From Uranotaenia lowii (lineage: Eukaryota; Arthropoda; Insecta; Diptera; Culicidae): a DNA stretch of 64,000 nt. Below, piece by piece: positions 45,547 through 59,500 of the stretch. A program made the position numbers and the translations under genes. The notes under the pieces were generated by a model, which saw nothing but the letters and a program-made list of their open reading frames with translations, did no database searches and had not been told where the DNA came from. The stretch is from the NCBI RefSeq assembly GCF_029784155.1, contig NC_073693.1, positions 337,234,023 to 337,298,022 on the forward strand. Direction: 5' to 3'. The first letter of the stretch is position 1; every line of letters begins with the position of its first letter.

Positions 45547-46078
45547 GATGAATGTGCCAATATTGCACGCAACAGTACACCTCCAGCTAGTTCCAGAATA
45601 CCTGCGCAAGACGCTATACGCACCATCAAAACCAACATGTGGTGGACATGGGAAAACAAGTGACGTTCAAATCAATCATTCCTAAGGCAAAACAAATATT
45701 CACCATCAAAATACATAGACCGGAAATGTCCCTCGGACCAACGTGTCATTACAAGATTGAGGATAGGCCATACAAGACTGACCCATGCATACCTGTTCGA
45801 TAAAAGTTCTCCGCCTATATGTCAATTCTGCGGCGTAAAAACTACTGTGCAGCACATTCTGACCAACTGTCATGGATATAAAGAAGCTCGTGAGAAAAAC
45901 AACATTAGGGGAAGTGTTTTTGAAATCTTAAAAAATGATGAGTCACGTGAAAAATCGCTGATAAAATTTCTAAAAGAGTGTAATCTTTATAAAGCTCTGT
46001 AAATTGCATTTTACATGACACGAATGCCACGAAGATGGTAAAGTGTCACTAATAAAACTTAATAATAAATAAAGCTAA

Positions 46079-47599
46079 GCTATAGTACGAATGTCGCCTT
46101 TATTTATGCAACCAAAAGATTTTTTCAATGCAATAGCTCATGATTCGGCTTCTTCAAAAGCTCATGATCAACAAACTGGACAGAATGAGATTCCCAATTT
46201 AGCTGGTTAAATGGCTCGACACATATTTTTGAGGTCGAATTGCATTGTTAGACAGGTTCATACCGAATATTCTAACTTAACTGTTGTTTTTGAGGTTCCC
46301 CAAAGGAGGTCGTCTAAGCCCACTTTTATTACCTTCATGCATAAACGACTTTATATCCGGGAATATTCGAAGACAATAATTAAATTTTGGCAGATTTGAA
46401 ATAAAAAGAAAAAAAAAACTTGACTGTTTATTTTAAAATAATACGTTCGAATCGATTTTTATTCAGATAAATTGGATAAATTCAACAATGCTTCCGTGTT
46501 ACATCCATCGTCACAACACAAGTCAACAAGTCCTCACACATTATCTATACTTAAACCCAAACTGCTATGCTAATGTAATGTTGATTTGTTCACCGTGTGT
46601 TTATAATGTAGTAAGACTGACTAATACGCTAATGGAAATCTTCTTTAGGACTAAGTTTTTTTTTATATCGCAACCGCAATATCTTCTCGATCTGATTTAC
46701 AAATGTATAAAGGCATGTGTAGTGTATGTGATAAACGTTTTTCTTCTTAGTAAATTTGTAGATACCACAGTATTGCTTTACATTTTTATCTTGTCTTTGG
46801 AATCAAAGATATTTCTTTTTTAACTTTTTTAATATTCTGAAGAATGTCTTTCTTCGCATTAACTGGCACTGATCTCTCACTTGAATGTTTTATTTTAGAA
46901 TTGTTTTTTTCTTCTGCTTTACAACTTTATTACGTACGCTGCTGATATGACACAAAAATTTATTTAAAAAAAAAGTTTGTTACAAGAACGATTCGCATTG
47001 ATCGTTCCTTGAAAGTGGAACTCTTATTATATTTAGGTATTGTCAGCATCTGAGAGAGTTAGTATGAAATCTATCGTTTGTGTCTGATCCTTGGAAGTAT
47101 TTTTCAACGAATAAGTAAGTTTTTATTTCACAGAAGTATAGCGTTCCTAAGCTGCCAGTTTGAATCGACTATCACGATAAAAATAAGGCGAACGAAATAG
47201 ATTTTTTTTTAAATTTTACCTTCAACTTAACAATGTATGTAGTTGGATATATTTTTTAACAAAATATTTCTTGTGGAACTTTTTCGTCAACAATCTGTTA
47301 ACGATTTCCCATACCAGAATACTCTGCTAACCTGAATTGCGATCAACTTTAAGTCGTTTGAACGCTGCAATGGGACGCCAATTTTCTGGACAAAGACTTA
47401 ACGCACTAAATTGCTAGTAACTAAATTCAGAGAACTGATTTGTCCTTCACGATTTAAAGCTCTGGACACGAAAGTTGCTCTTAAAATCGTAAGAGGAAGT
47501 CTTTTTGGTTTTCAGCACACATACATATAGGATGGAAGTGGTTCTAGCCCATCGACCTGTCGAAAATTGCTCGGCTCTGTCCTCTATGCAGGAGGACTC
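46079..47599. other. Intergenic / receptor 3' flank
   Basis: No gene. It includes the 3' UTR region of the scavenger receptor (minus). Several AATAAA motifs occur on minus, none clearly preferred. Confidence 0.5.
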
Positions 47600-50500
47600 T
47601 CACGTCTTGGTGGTTCCATTTTCCTCCACTAGCCGGACCGATTTGCTTTCGATCAGCGGATGCGCCTCGACGATCTTCCCTTTGTCACTCCGATGATTAT
47701 GATGATGAATTTCTTTCATCTCCTTTTCCGGTATGAGGATTGCCGTTTTGGCAAGGTTTTGCTTCAGCAGCGTTTTGTCGGCGTTGATATCGTTGACGAT
47801 GTCTCGCCGCCGTCGCCAAATGTAGCTTTCCAGGGGAAGCCAAGCTAGGAGCAGGGTACCGATTACTAGCAGCACTATCCCGATGACCCGAGCCGTGGCC
47901 GGTATGCTTAGGGCCTGGCCGATTTCGCCCGCGAATTCAGGCTGCATGACCACGTGCTGCTCGAACCACAACACCGGCAGGAATACCTTTTTCACATTTG
48001 AAAACAATCTGAAACAGTAGAATTTCAGTTCAGTATGATTCCCAGAGATAAGTTTGATAGAACTTACGCTACATTAGGTTGCGGCTCAATTAATAAGTTG
48101 AGCTGAAATCTTGCTGCTACATCCAGCGGAATTCCTGTAGTCTAGAATAAGAAAATACGGAAAAATTATTATAAAACTTAAGTTTTGGTTGATGATGTAT
48201 ATTTTTAACTTCAAAAAAGAAAAAAATGGATCTCTGAAATTTTGCCACTTTATAGAAGAGAATCTTTATTTTTCTAATGTACTATTCATGAAAAAATCGG
48301 TCGGGAGGGTTGCTCGAGAATAACTTTCAAACAAAGCACTCGTTTTGAAATAAAAATTCCATTTAATAACGATTTTAAAACAAAAAAATAGAACTTCAAA
48401 TTTTAGAGCTTAAATGTATTGAGATTCAACATTGAGTTTTCTTACCACTGATGAAAGCACTCTTGGTCCCGTAGGTGTTCAATCGAATGGGAACATACAG
48501 TTGAAGGTCCTGGTTTTTCAGACCATGGGGACTCTCACTAAGAGGAATAGCTTCCAGTAACCTCAATCGATTCACGATGTCAGTAGATCGGCGGCAAAAC
48601 TTAGGGCGTAACGCAAAAAGCGTCGCTGGATAGCCTCGAGCCGCTCGGTACCGTTCTGGTAGTAGGGACACCAGACAGCTGATGCGTATTCGAGGATGGA
48701 TCTAACTATGCTGCAAAACAGGCTCTTCAGACAGTACACGTCCTTGAAGTCCTTGGCCACTCGAAATAAAAATCCAAGACTTCTAGACAGGCTTCATTTT
48801 GCTCATCTTGAACAAAAGGAGACAGTGAACTTTTTCGCTCCGAATAATTGTGAGCTTATTTTTAATGAGCATTTCATCCTCCGCTGCTGAGAGAGCAGGG
48901 AGAATTTTTTTCTCAAACGAATGATCACTCTTCTACTGACAGAGCATTGTTGGTGTGTGGCTCTGAAAACAAAACAAAAAAATTACACATGAAATTTGGT
49001 CGTTTCACTAAATCACGTGGACAGCTTTAATATGTGATTTGACCGTCCTCTTTCTACGTGGAATTATGGAATATTGGCCTCAGAATTTGTCAACCTGCTT
49101 TATTGTTGGGGACGTTTAATAATTCTGGCATGCTTTTATATCTGATTTTGTAAACAAAGAGGTAATTAAAGATTTACACATTTGTTTCACATTATTTTCA
49201 GCCTTTTAGCATTTACAACTTTGCTCGGTCGTTTATTTCTCAGCCAGTTACTGAGAAGCTAACGAACATTTCTCCCTGCGAAAATGAGATTGGGTGACTG
49301 CGTGATTGAAATATCTCCAACAAAATGTGGGTTGCTTGATCGTTTAAAGTGCGAGAAAGCATGTTTCTCCCAGGCGTTTGACAAGGAGATGAGAAAAAGT
49401 GAGCAAAAATCAAGAGAATCGCAGAAGCCTGCTTCTAGAAGCTTTGTCGACGACGTAGTTCATATGTGTTTTGAACTCCAGCTTATGGTCAAGTATTACG
49501 CCCAGATCATTGATGTGGTCTACCCGCGCAATGGACTCATCTCCTGAGTAATACTACGCACAAAAAGCCTGCCGTCTTCGTGAGAAACTGATGACAGAAC
49601 ATTTACTGCGATTCAGAGGCAGGCAGTTGATGTCGCACCACTGTGCAAATAGATTGAATTGGCTGTGAAGTAAATCACTGTCGTCCGGACCGTTTATGGT
49701 GTTGAACAATTTAAGATCATCAGCATAACAAAGTTTCGAGGCGATTAAGAAAATAATCGGTCCTAGGTTACTACCTTTGGGCATTCCGGAGGAAGCAGAT
49801 AACAGGCTTGAGAGAGTATCCTTTGCTAACTGTCAATTTACATCCAGTTAAGTAACTGCGTAACCAGCCAAGTAATCTCCACAGAATCCTAAGCGTCCAG
49901 ACTTACCAATGGCAATATCGTTGTTCACCTTATCTTATGCTGCTGACAAATTGGTATAAATGGCGTCCGTTTCAGACTTAGCAGCAAAACTTTCGTGCAC
50001 ATAGGAGGTGAAGGTCAACAGGTTGGTTGGCGTGGAGCGTTTGGGTATAAATCCGTGCTGATCGATTGAAAAATTTTGTTTACAATACGAGAAAATCGGA
50101 TGCATGTCGACTAATTTGAACAGTTTGGAGATTGCACATGAAGTGGAGATTCCTCTATAGTTGTTGATATTTTTCAGATCCCCCTTTTTATGGACCGGGA
50201 ACATTTAAACCACAGTGAAGGGTAGGTGGCTCTAAACACCTTACTCGTTGCGCCCCTGCGGACATCTGTTTTATAGGACAGTCGTCCGGCATTTTAACAA
50301 CATGTTTATTAATTTTTCATTGTTTAAATTATCCTGCAGACTAATATCTTAAAAACTAAGAGAATCTGTTTAAAACTAATTTAAAACTTCGCTTACTTAC
50401 ATATGCTAAAATGGAACAGATGGTACACTAAATTGAAACGTTCACAACGTTTATCAATCGGATGGTTTCTTCCATAAGTATTACGGTGGTAAGGTATCCA

Positions 50501-53500
50501 GAGAAACTAACCCGTTGTAGAATGTATGCTGAGTCAATGCGTTAGGTGGCTAGGTTTATCAAGGCACATCTTTGCTCATATGGAGGAAGCCGAAGCGGTT
50601 TATTCCAAGGGAGACGACGTAGAGCGTACCTAATAAAACTACGCTGAACATGTTCGAGGCGGTAGCATTGTGCCCTCTGATTGGGTGCCCACACCTGTGC
50701 AGCATACTGCAAGATGCTACGTACCGAAGAGCAGTAGACGGCTTTCAGAACGTAAATGTCATCAAAATCGCATGTGTTTCGACGCAGAAATCCGAGAGTT
50801 GCGGATCCTTTAGCTGCGGTATACGCAATGTGCCGGGCAAATGTTATCCTGTTATCAATTTTTACACCTAAGTCCAGAATAGACACTCTAAGCTCTCTCT
50901 GCAAATTGGAATTCAAAAATGAGAACACTACGTGCACGGAAAAAAATGGACAACCTTAAAATTTTAGTGTTTGCCAGCATTCCGATAAAGTGACACCAGT
51001 TATCAAGTCTATCAATATTGGTTTCCAAGGCAAGGCAATCGACTTTACTGACGGCCTTTCTGAAAAGCTTCAGATCGTTGGCGAACAGGAGTGTATCACA
51101 TTGAATCGTGGCACTCAAGTCATTCACGAAAATGATAAAAAGCAGCGGTCCTAGAGGTGACTTCCCTGAGAAACTTCTGACAGGGTGACAAATGTCTTCG
51201 AGCATGTATTTTTTTAGTTTCGTGTAAGCGTGGCGATGTGATAGGTACGACGAAATCCACTCGGGCAACCAGGTTGGAAAGCCAAGTTGATCCATCTTTG
51301 GTATTAGTATCTTGTGCGGAACACGGTCAAACGCCTTCGCAAGGTCGATGTAAATAGAATCAACTTGACAGCCTTTCTCCAAATTGTTACTTATCGAGCT
51401 CACGTAACACATTAAATTGGTGACAGTTGACCTTTTTTTAACGAAACCATTCTGAGAATCGAAGATCAAAGGTTTGGCATCAGCGTTCAGTCGTCCATGT
51501 ATAAGAACTTAAAATATTTTAGAAATCGAACTCAGTGGCGAAATTGATCGGTACTTTTCGATGCAGTGTGTATTTCCCGATTGGTAGAATGGAGTGATGG
51601 CTGCAATTCGCCAGATGCTTGGAAATACTCTTTCTTTCAGTGATCGATTGAAAAGACAGCAAAAATCACCACTTTCTGAATTCTGGGTCGCCGTAGAATC
51701 ATACGAGCTCATGGTTCATCCTTCGCCTTCTCACTCCGCCAGAGATGGTTCTTCACATTCGTCGCTCGAATACTGCGGGTGTGCGCAGGTCCTCATCGAG
51801 CAATATCCACGTCTCGTGCCCGTACAAGACAAACGGTCTAATGAGCGTCGTGTACAAGTTGCACTTAGTGCGAGGGCTAAGTCTTCTCGACCGCTGTTGC
51901 TTGTGGAGTCCATAGTAGTAGGCACGACTTCCGCTGATCATTCGCCGTCGAATGTCACGGCTGGTGTTATTGTCTGCGGTCATCAGTGAGCCGAGATAGA
52001 CAAAGTCTTCTACTATCTTCACCTCGTCACCGTCGATCGTGACCTTGTTATTACTAGACAAGCGGGTTCAGTCGGTCTCGGATCCGCAGGCCAGCATGTA
52101 CTTCGTCTTGGACGTATTAATCATCAACCCAATCCTTCCTGCTTCGCGTTTGAGTTGCGGTAGTATAAGTTGACTGGATCTGTTGAAAATCGTGCCTTGC
52201 ATTTCGCCCACCTCTCGTTGAATAACACCTAGCCCCACGTTGAACATCATGCAGGATGAACCAACGAAATCCGTACACAGTGTGTGTATGGATTTAACCG
52301 ACACTTGGTCACCTCACACGAGCGTGTACGCGAGTTAGCCAGTCAGTCAGCGAGTGCGAGCGGGCAGTCAAGTGATCCGGTAGTTTCACTACGGAAGGCT
52401 AAACCGGCCTGCACATTTGGCGACCGTGGTAGGTATATGCCAATCAAATTGTGTTTCGTTGCAAAGTTTGGAAAAAAAAATATCGAGCCGAATAAAAACA
52501 AACATCGTCAAAGTTACACACGCTTAGAAAGTTCTACCCATAGTTGGAAAAAAAATAAGTAGTTTTAATATAATTGAATTATAATTAAAGTTCAAAAGTG
52601 AAACAGACTTAATTTCAAATGTGGTGAAATGCTGTTCAGAAAAGAAAATATAAAGAAAAATAAATGAAAAACTGGTAAATTCTTAAAAATGAAACCACCA
52701 GCTAGCGAGTTCGGAAGACTGTTTGGTGATATAAAATTATATTCAAGCGAGTTGAGAGGACAGCTTGGTGATCAAGCGAGTTGAGAGGACAGCTTGATAG
52801 AAATTGAATAACACCAATGAGCGAGTTGAGAGGACAGCTTGGTGATCAAGCGGGTTGAGAGGACAGCTTGATAGAAATTGAATAACACCAATAAGCGAGT
52901 TGAGAGGACAGCTTGGTGATCAAACGGGTTGATAGGACAGCTTGATAGAAATTGAATAACACCAATAAGCGAGTTGAGAGGACAGCTTGGTGATCAAGCG
53001 GGTTGAGAGGACAGCTTGATAGAAATTGAATAACACCAATAAGCGAGTTGAGAGGATAGCTTGGTGATCAAGCGGGTTGAGAGGACAGCTTGATAGAAAT
53101 TGAATAACACCAATAAGCGAGTTGAGAGGACAGCTTGGTGATCAAGCGGGTTGAGAGGACAGCTTGATAGAAATTGAATAACACCAATAAGCGAATTGAG
53201 AGGACAGCTTGGTGATCAAGCGGGTTGAGAGGACAGCTTGATAGAAATTGAATAACACCAATAAGCGAGTTGAGAGGATAGCTTGGTGATCAAGCGGGTT
53301 GAGAGGACAGCTTGATAGAAATTGAATAACACCAATAAGCGAGTTGAGAGGACAGCTTGGTGATCAAGCGGGTTGAGAGGACAGCTTGATAGAAATTGAA
53401 TAACACCAATAAGCGAATTGAGAGGACAGCTTGGTGATCAAGCGGGTTGAGAGGACAGCTTGATAGAAATTGAATAACACCAATAAGCGAGTTGAGAGGA

Positions 53501-56500
53501 CAGTTTGGTGATCAAGCGGGTTGAGAGGACAGCTTGATAGAAATTGGAAAAAAACACCAACAAGCGAGTCGAGAGGACAGCTTAATAGAAATTGAATAAC
53601 ACTAATCGCGAGTTGAGAGGACAGCTTGGTTATCAAGCGGGTTGAGGGACAGCTTGATAGAAATTAGGAAAAAAAACAGCGGGTTGAGAGGACAGCTTGA
53701 TAGAAATTGAAAAAAACACCAATAAGCGAGCTGAGAGGACTGCTTGAAATAAATGAAAAAACCGAAAAAGGTAGTTGAGATGACGCTTATCAAGCAGGTT
53801 GAGAGGAAAGCTCAATATTAATTTAAAAAAAAAAACATCATTGAGTTTATATAGATTGAAAACTCAAGAGTGATGTGAGGACTGCTTGAAAGAAGTTACT
53901 TTTGAAAGTCAGTGTAATTTATTGTAGAGAAGTAGATTCAAAGGACAGCTTTCAAAGAGATATTGAAAGATCACGATGAAACAGATGTGAAAGTAAAGCT
54001 GCAACATTGTGAATTTAATAGGATTTGAACCAATTTAACGATTTGAGAGAACACTTCAAACATTTTTTAACTTAAAAAGAATAGAAGAAACCGCTAACCG
54101 CAGAAACATGAATGGGCTTGGCCTATACTCTAAAAGCATGAACAGCTTGAAATTGGAAAGCGAGTTAGAATGTCTCTTGAAATGAAAAAAATGCGAAACA
54201 TTTTATTTGTATACAAAAGAAGGGGATAAAAGGACAACTTGTAGTAAATATATTTAAAAAATTAACTTACTGATATTTGAATTGATAAATACAATATGCT
54301 TTGAGAGCGAGTAACTGTACTTTGCATAGAAAATTGTAACAGGGCACGAGAAACGATTTCAAAATTTCCTGGAACGGTGTATTTTATTAAAAATAAATTG
54401 CATAAGAAAAATATGCCACGGTAGCAACAAAAGCTTTCAAATATTTGTTGATTGATGTTGTATTTATTATAACTAAACAAAAGACAATCAAGCAAAACTG
54501 TAAACAATTATCGGGCGACAAGGTTCAAGATCATTATGATCCTATTGGCGTGTGATCTTAGATTGTACTTGCAAAATTTTCTTGTGCTTCGAGATCCTTT
54601 TATGGTCAAGCTTGCTGCATATCAAATGACAAATATTTTGGCTATCAGGGTTTTTTTTTTTAATATTTAGCTTGGGATAGGAAGGGGATGTGTGTATGGA
54701 TTTAACCGACACTTGGTCACCTCACACGAGCGTGTACGCGAGTTAGCCAGTCAGTCAGCGAGTGCGAGCGGGTGAGCGTGATAAGCACGACAGCGCGTAG
54801 TTGTCCCGGCCAGACACAGTCAAGTGATCCGGTAGTTTCACTACGGAAGGCTAAACCGGCCTGCACACACAGCACTGCGTTCTATCCATCGTCGCCTTGA
54901 TCAATCTGGTCAGCTTCCCGAAAAAACCATCCTCGTTCATGATTTTCCATAGCTCGTCACGGCCGATCGTGTCGTATGCGGCTTTGAAGTCGATGAATAG
55001 ATGATGCTTAGGGACTTGGTGTTCATTTTTGGAGGAGGACAGTGATCGCGCGGTTGTACTCTCAGTCCAATCTGTCACCCTTCTTGTAGATGGGGCATAT
55101 TACCCCCTTCTTCCAATCCTTCGGTAGCTGTACTGTGTCCTAGATCCGAACCATCAACCGGTGTAGGCAATCAGCAACTTTTGCGGGCCCATTTTGACGA
55201 GTTCAGCTGCGATGCCATCCTTCCCACTCGACAGCTATTCAGCTGGCAAATGGCTTCCTTAACTTAACTCGTCATTCTCTCATGACAGCGTATTTTCTCT
55301 AATTTGGCTCTCAAACAACTTTACCTCTTTGGCACAAAAGGCCTTCATATAATTTGTGTTGATAATTTTTTTGTTCATATTCTCCAGAAAAACCAAGCAC
55401 AAAAAACGAAGAAAACTACATCAACGATATCATAACGCAGCTGAGATACTTAAATATATATGAGACAAAAAACTACTGTATTATTAGCGAAAATTTGAAA
55501 TGAAAAACAAAAGAAGTCCGCAAAATTTTTTTAGAAAAAATCACAATTTAAAAAAATGTTTCGTTGATAGAATTTTCATTAATAGGCGAGAGTCTCTTCA
55601 ATAATATGCCAAATTTTCAAAGATGCAAAGTTGATTTTTGTTCTAAAAAATACAACATGAGAAAACATAAAAAAAACACTCACCGGTTCCATTGTCATGT
55701 AGAACTGATGTTTACTTTTATCGGGATTCAGTCCCTCAACCTGATTGAGATAGAACTCATCCGCTCCGTAGAAATGCGGGAACGACATGAAAACAGGAGA
55801 ACCGAACCGACAGGAAGATATATTCAGCACCCCAGATGGAACGATTTCACCCTCACTGAAGCAAATCGTTTCCGGAAACTGTGTTCCATTGTCCACCGTT
55901 CGTGGACCTCCGGCATATTTAAAAGCCTTGATTCCGTGAACTTCTTCTTCCGATTCAAAGTCCAGTGGCAAACTGCGGCACATGTCCGGCGTAAATAGTT
56001 GAATGGGCACATCTTTGCTCAGATTTGGCGGATAAAACTCCCCAGCTGATCCATTCAGCATACCACACTCGTTGGCAAAGAAATCCGTACGAGGTTTGTA
56101 ATTCCATTCCGCCATAGAACCTATCTTGAAGATGTCATCCACCCCGGTGTGAACGTTATAGTGTCCAATCAGATCTGCTGAGTTGTTTCTCTGTAAAATA
56201 AAACAAATAAATTCGTCTATTTTCCATAGAAAAAAAGTGGCTCTAAATACCAACCGTATAGAACCACCCGACCCGATCGAAGGGAACCTCGTCTGCGTTG
56301 TAGAACTGCTTCGCCATCAGGACCATGTCGTCCTCGTACCCGTCGAAGAGGAGCTCGGCGGCCGTTTTGACCACGTGCACCTGGTGCTCGTACAGGCCCA
56401 GGCCCATGGAGATGCCCTTCTGCAGGATGTAGCTCGAATGGCGCGCTTTGGCCGCTGCCGACTGGAATGAGAGCAGAAAGGAGAGAACATTGAAGTTTAA

Positions 56501-59500
56501 AGTTTAAAATCTTACTTAATTTCATGATGAAAAAACTTATTTAAAATCACAACATAGAGTTCTAGTTAAGGGAGAGTTTTAATTCTTTTACCTGGATCTC
56601 AAACGTAAAACTTCATTGCAGGTGTCATCAAATGGCGCTAGGAATCGAGATTCAGTGAAGATAGATTGTAGGAGGAGATGAGAACGAGAATTGTAGAGAA
56701 GCGCTTGACTGGAATGAAGATGGGCATCGAAGAAGAGGCAGGCCCAGAAGCTCGTGGCGGCGTAATCTTTTTTCTACTAGTTGATCACCCAGGTGGTGAA
56801 TCCTTTTTACGGATTGCATTCCAAAGCACAGCGAGCAACCGCATCTGCCCAGTATTCTACTTTTGGTGCTTGGGTGCAATTGATCGACTCTATATACTAT
56901 ATCTATACCCCTACGATAATGTTCACCAGGGGCCATCTGGCCATAATTTCCATGTGGATCTGAAACTAAGGCTATACCCGTGATGGGAGAGCAAGTCCGC
57001 GCTTCTGCGCTCGCCGGCTTACTCGGTTTCAAGTCAGAACTCCAGAATATATACCCTAACTAAATATATACCTAACCCTAAAAATCATAATAAGGATTCA
57101 AGACTAAGGACTTCTCGTCCGATGTCTTGAGGTTCGGCCTTTACTCGTAACTCGAGTCTCGCTTTGTTACCACGCCTATCGTGCGCTCAGCCTCTTCCGC
57201 TTGGTTTGGCTCGAGGCTCTCTCCTCTTTACCCGTCCGTGTGCCGATCGAGAGCAGCTTATCCTGGAGACGCGCCTGTCACAGCAAACGCCCGGGGCTTT
57301 ACAGAACTTCTCGGATGATTCCCTGCGAAGACGTCATCCTATACCGACTCGAGTGACTCAGCCGCCCACGACGTGAAGTCACTCTATCCGAGAACATTCC
57401 GGTTCGTGAATACTTTTCTCCCAACGAGGTCGACTGCGGAGAAATTATTGTCTTATCCCCTCAGCTTCCGTCCTAAGGAGCACGTTCTACTTGGATACTC
57501 CGCAACGGTAGTGTTGGAGGTATTCTACCTACACACGTACGCGAAGTACCAAGCAGCTCGGCATTCGCAAAAGGTAAAGTCTTATCTTTGTATGCTTTAC
57601 TGCCAGCTTCCGACGCACTCTACTCAGATGCTCTCCGGCGAAGGAGTTACCCGACACCGGTCGCGGACCCGTGAACCCATCGCTGACCACGCACCAGACA
57701 TTGGCATCCTCACACATCCTCCGGACGATGTTATCGGATGTCTTGTCGGGCCCACAGGCATCGTACCCATTCGAACCTCGGACAGTTGAACCACAGGTTG
57801 AACACTACATGCTCTGGTGTCTCAACTGTTTCCGTAGGTTTGGCAAGAGTGGTGAGGCCACATGTCCAAAGCGATGGTGGTACGTGAAGCATCCGTTACC
57901 AGTCTGAATCGCCTCATGCAGAAATCCACCTCTCTTTGTCTCCTATTAATCCAAAATCCGACGTTAGGGATCAAGCGATGGGTCCATCGGTCGCGTTCCG
58001 AGCTGTCCCACTGGTGCAGTCAGTTGGACATCGAGGTCTCTCTGGCATGTGCCTGTGCTCGTCGTAGAAGATATCTTCCTCTAACAAGACCAAGATGGGC
58101 AAGACCCCCGCTACAACATCAACTGCTACCGAGGACACTGTTCGGTATGCGCTGATAACCCGCAGGTTCATCAACCGCTGCAGAGCTTCTGCAGATAACA
58201 CTGCCTGCTCACGGCTGCCTTTCAGGCCGCTCCGCACCGCAGAATGGACGAGATCACTCTCGCCAGAACGCTCCTTCTGCTGCAGCGGATCGCTGAGTTG
58301 TTCGAAATAGCCCCCGAGACGGCTGCTGTCGCCATTGCCGCTCTTTTGTAGCCATAGTCGACGTGAAACTCAGCCTACATCGATCATCACCCCCAAGTAT
58401 TTGATCACATGCTTGGATTCGATCCGATTGGATCGGTCCAGCTACAATCGTCTTTGTTTGTGCTGATATCAGGTTTGTGATCAGCACCGTCTTGGCCTTG
58501 GGGTGAGCCAGACACAAGATCTTGGAGCACATCTAACTTTGCGCCTGCTCGATCGCTACTGTGGCGAGTAGCTGGACTTCCTCTGTTGATGGGCTCGAGA
58601 CCAGGAGAACCACGTCGTCGGCGAATCCCACAAGTCTCACTTCCGATGGGAGACGCAGTATCAGCATTTCGTCGTAGACGATGTTCCACAATACCAGGCC
58701 AAGTATCGACCCTTGTGGAACACACTTACTGTTTCCACTCCGTTTACGGCAGTCTGGTGTAGTTTTCCAACTAGGCTTCAATATCGATCGAAGCGCACTT
58801 TGGTATCTATATAGCTCGTAAATTTTCGAGCAACCAATAAATCGAAATCGAGTGTCCAGTCAGTTTAGTCAGTGGTGTCACCGTGATGATATGGATGTCA
58901 ATATGGATAAATGCTGCACAAGAAGCATTTGAATATAAAATTAGCTCGACAACTCTCACCAGAATGTCCTCAATTAACGACTTTTGACTCCAACTAGACA
59001 TCAAACTAACAATCGACGAACATGTGTGGATCACATCCCAACGTTACGAATAATACTGGAAAAAATCAACGAATTCCAGGATTCTCTTCTGCTGGTGATC
59101 GTTGATTTCGAAAAAGCATTCGACCGACTTCACCATGAAAACATCTGGGCGGCTCTAAGGCGACGAGGAGTCCCAGAGAAACTAGTTCCTCTCATCGAAG
59201 CACAGTACGAGGCATTTTCGTGCAAGGTCTTGTACGACGGTGTCTTGTGCAATCCAATCCAGGTAACTGCTGGAGTGAGACAGGGATGAATCTGATCACC
59301 GCTACTCTTTCTCATCGTAATGGATGAGATTTTGATTGGATTGATCGACTGTGCACCGAACCGAGGATTGCTGTGGAATCCTTCAACAATGGAGCAACCG
59401 AACGACCTTGACCTAGCTGACGATATTGTTTTGCTTGTCCAAACACAACAATGTCGGAAAGACCAAGTCGATGAAGATCAACACAGAAAATCCCTCCAGT

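Larger units (their letters stand above)
43690..46078 (+). pseudogene. I-like non-LTR retrotransposon, 5'-truncated, split by another element
   Basis: The remaining part starts after the reverse transcriptase core (AFRTSPVESLLAESGCLPF). It then runs into an RNase H domain with YTDGSK, the Glu of CSIFSAEAFAL, LADSASC and WVPGHAGISGNEEAD, all in place. After GNEEAD the coding is interrupted (44355-45546) and resumes with NSTPPASSRIPAQD. The C-terminal zinc knuckle CQFCGVKTTVQHILTNC follows, with a stop at about 46002. The 3' tail is AATAATAAATAAA, ending near 46078. The RNase H and this knuckle point to the I group. A stop at about 43846 and frame changes show it is dead. Confidence 0.82.
52281..54867 (+). 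mobile_element. Second complete non-autonomous LTR retroelement
   Basis: LTRs at 52281-52415 and 54689-54867 both begin TGTGTGTATGG and end CTGCACA. They are flanked by CACAG (52276-52280 and 54868-54872). A primer-binding site TGGCGACCGTGG follows at 52418, and a polypurine tract GGGATAGGAAGGGGA precedes the 3' LTR. The interior (2.3 kb) has no gag-pol; about half of it is a 74-bp tandem array. Apart from one 44-bp deletion in the 5' LTR, the LTRs look identical, so it is young. It is unrelated in sequence to the 15282-21025 element. Confidence 0.88.
51730..55270 (-). pseudogene. RTE-like LINE, split by an LTR element
   Basis: Part one (about 55270-54873, minus) has ELVKMGPQKLL, then HHLFIDFKAAYDTIGRDELW and LIKATMDRTQCC. 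After the LTR element (52276-54872) the frame resumes with GTIFNRSSQL, REAGRIGLMINTSKTKYML, VEDFVYLGSLMTAD and IRPFVLYGHETWILL (about 52275-51730). The FADD catalytic stretch is deleted. The two parts fit an RTE-type reverse transcriptase in order and spacing. Confidence 0.78.
48142..55683 (-). other. 7.5-kb receptor intron filled with transposable elements
   Basis: A GTGAGT donor at 55683 and TTATTCTAG acceptor at 48142 bound this intron. Nearly all of it is explained by LINE fragments, a hAT MITE and an LTR element, listed separately. Confidence 0.8.

Noticed and set aside
50888..51469. Possible functional reverse transcriptase
   Set aside because: The catalytic FADD is FAND and the frame breaks; a dead LINE.
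53364..53815. Open frames with SSCPLN/QAVLS repeats on minus
   Set aside because: By-products of the 74-bp array in the LTR element.
56217..56525. 102-codon minus frame with SGQSAPFELHPAEGH
   Set aside because: Out-of-frame shadow of the receptor exon 56461-56255.
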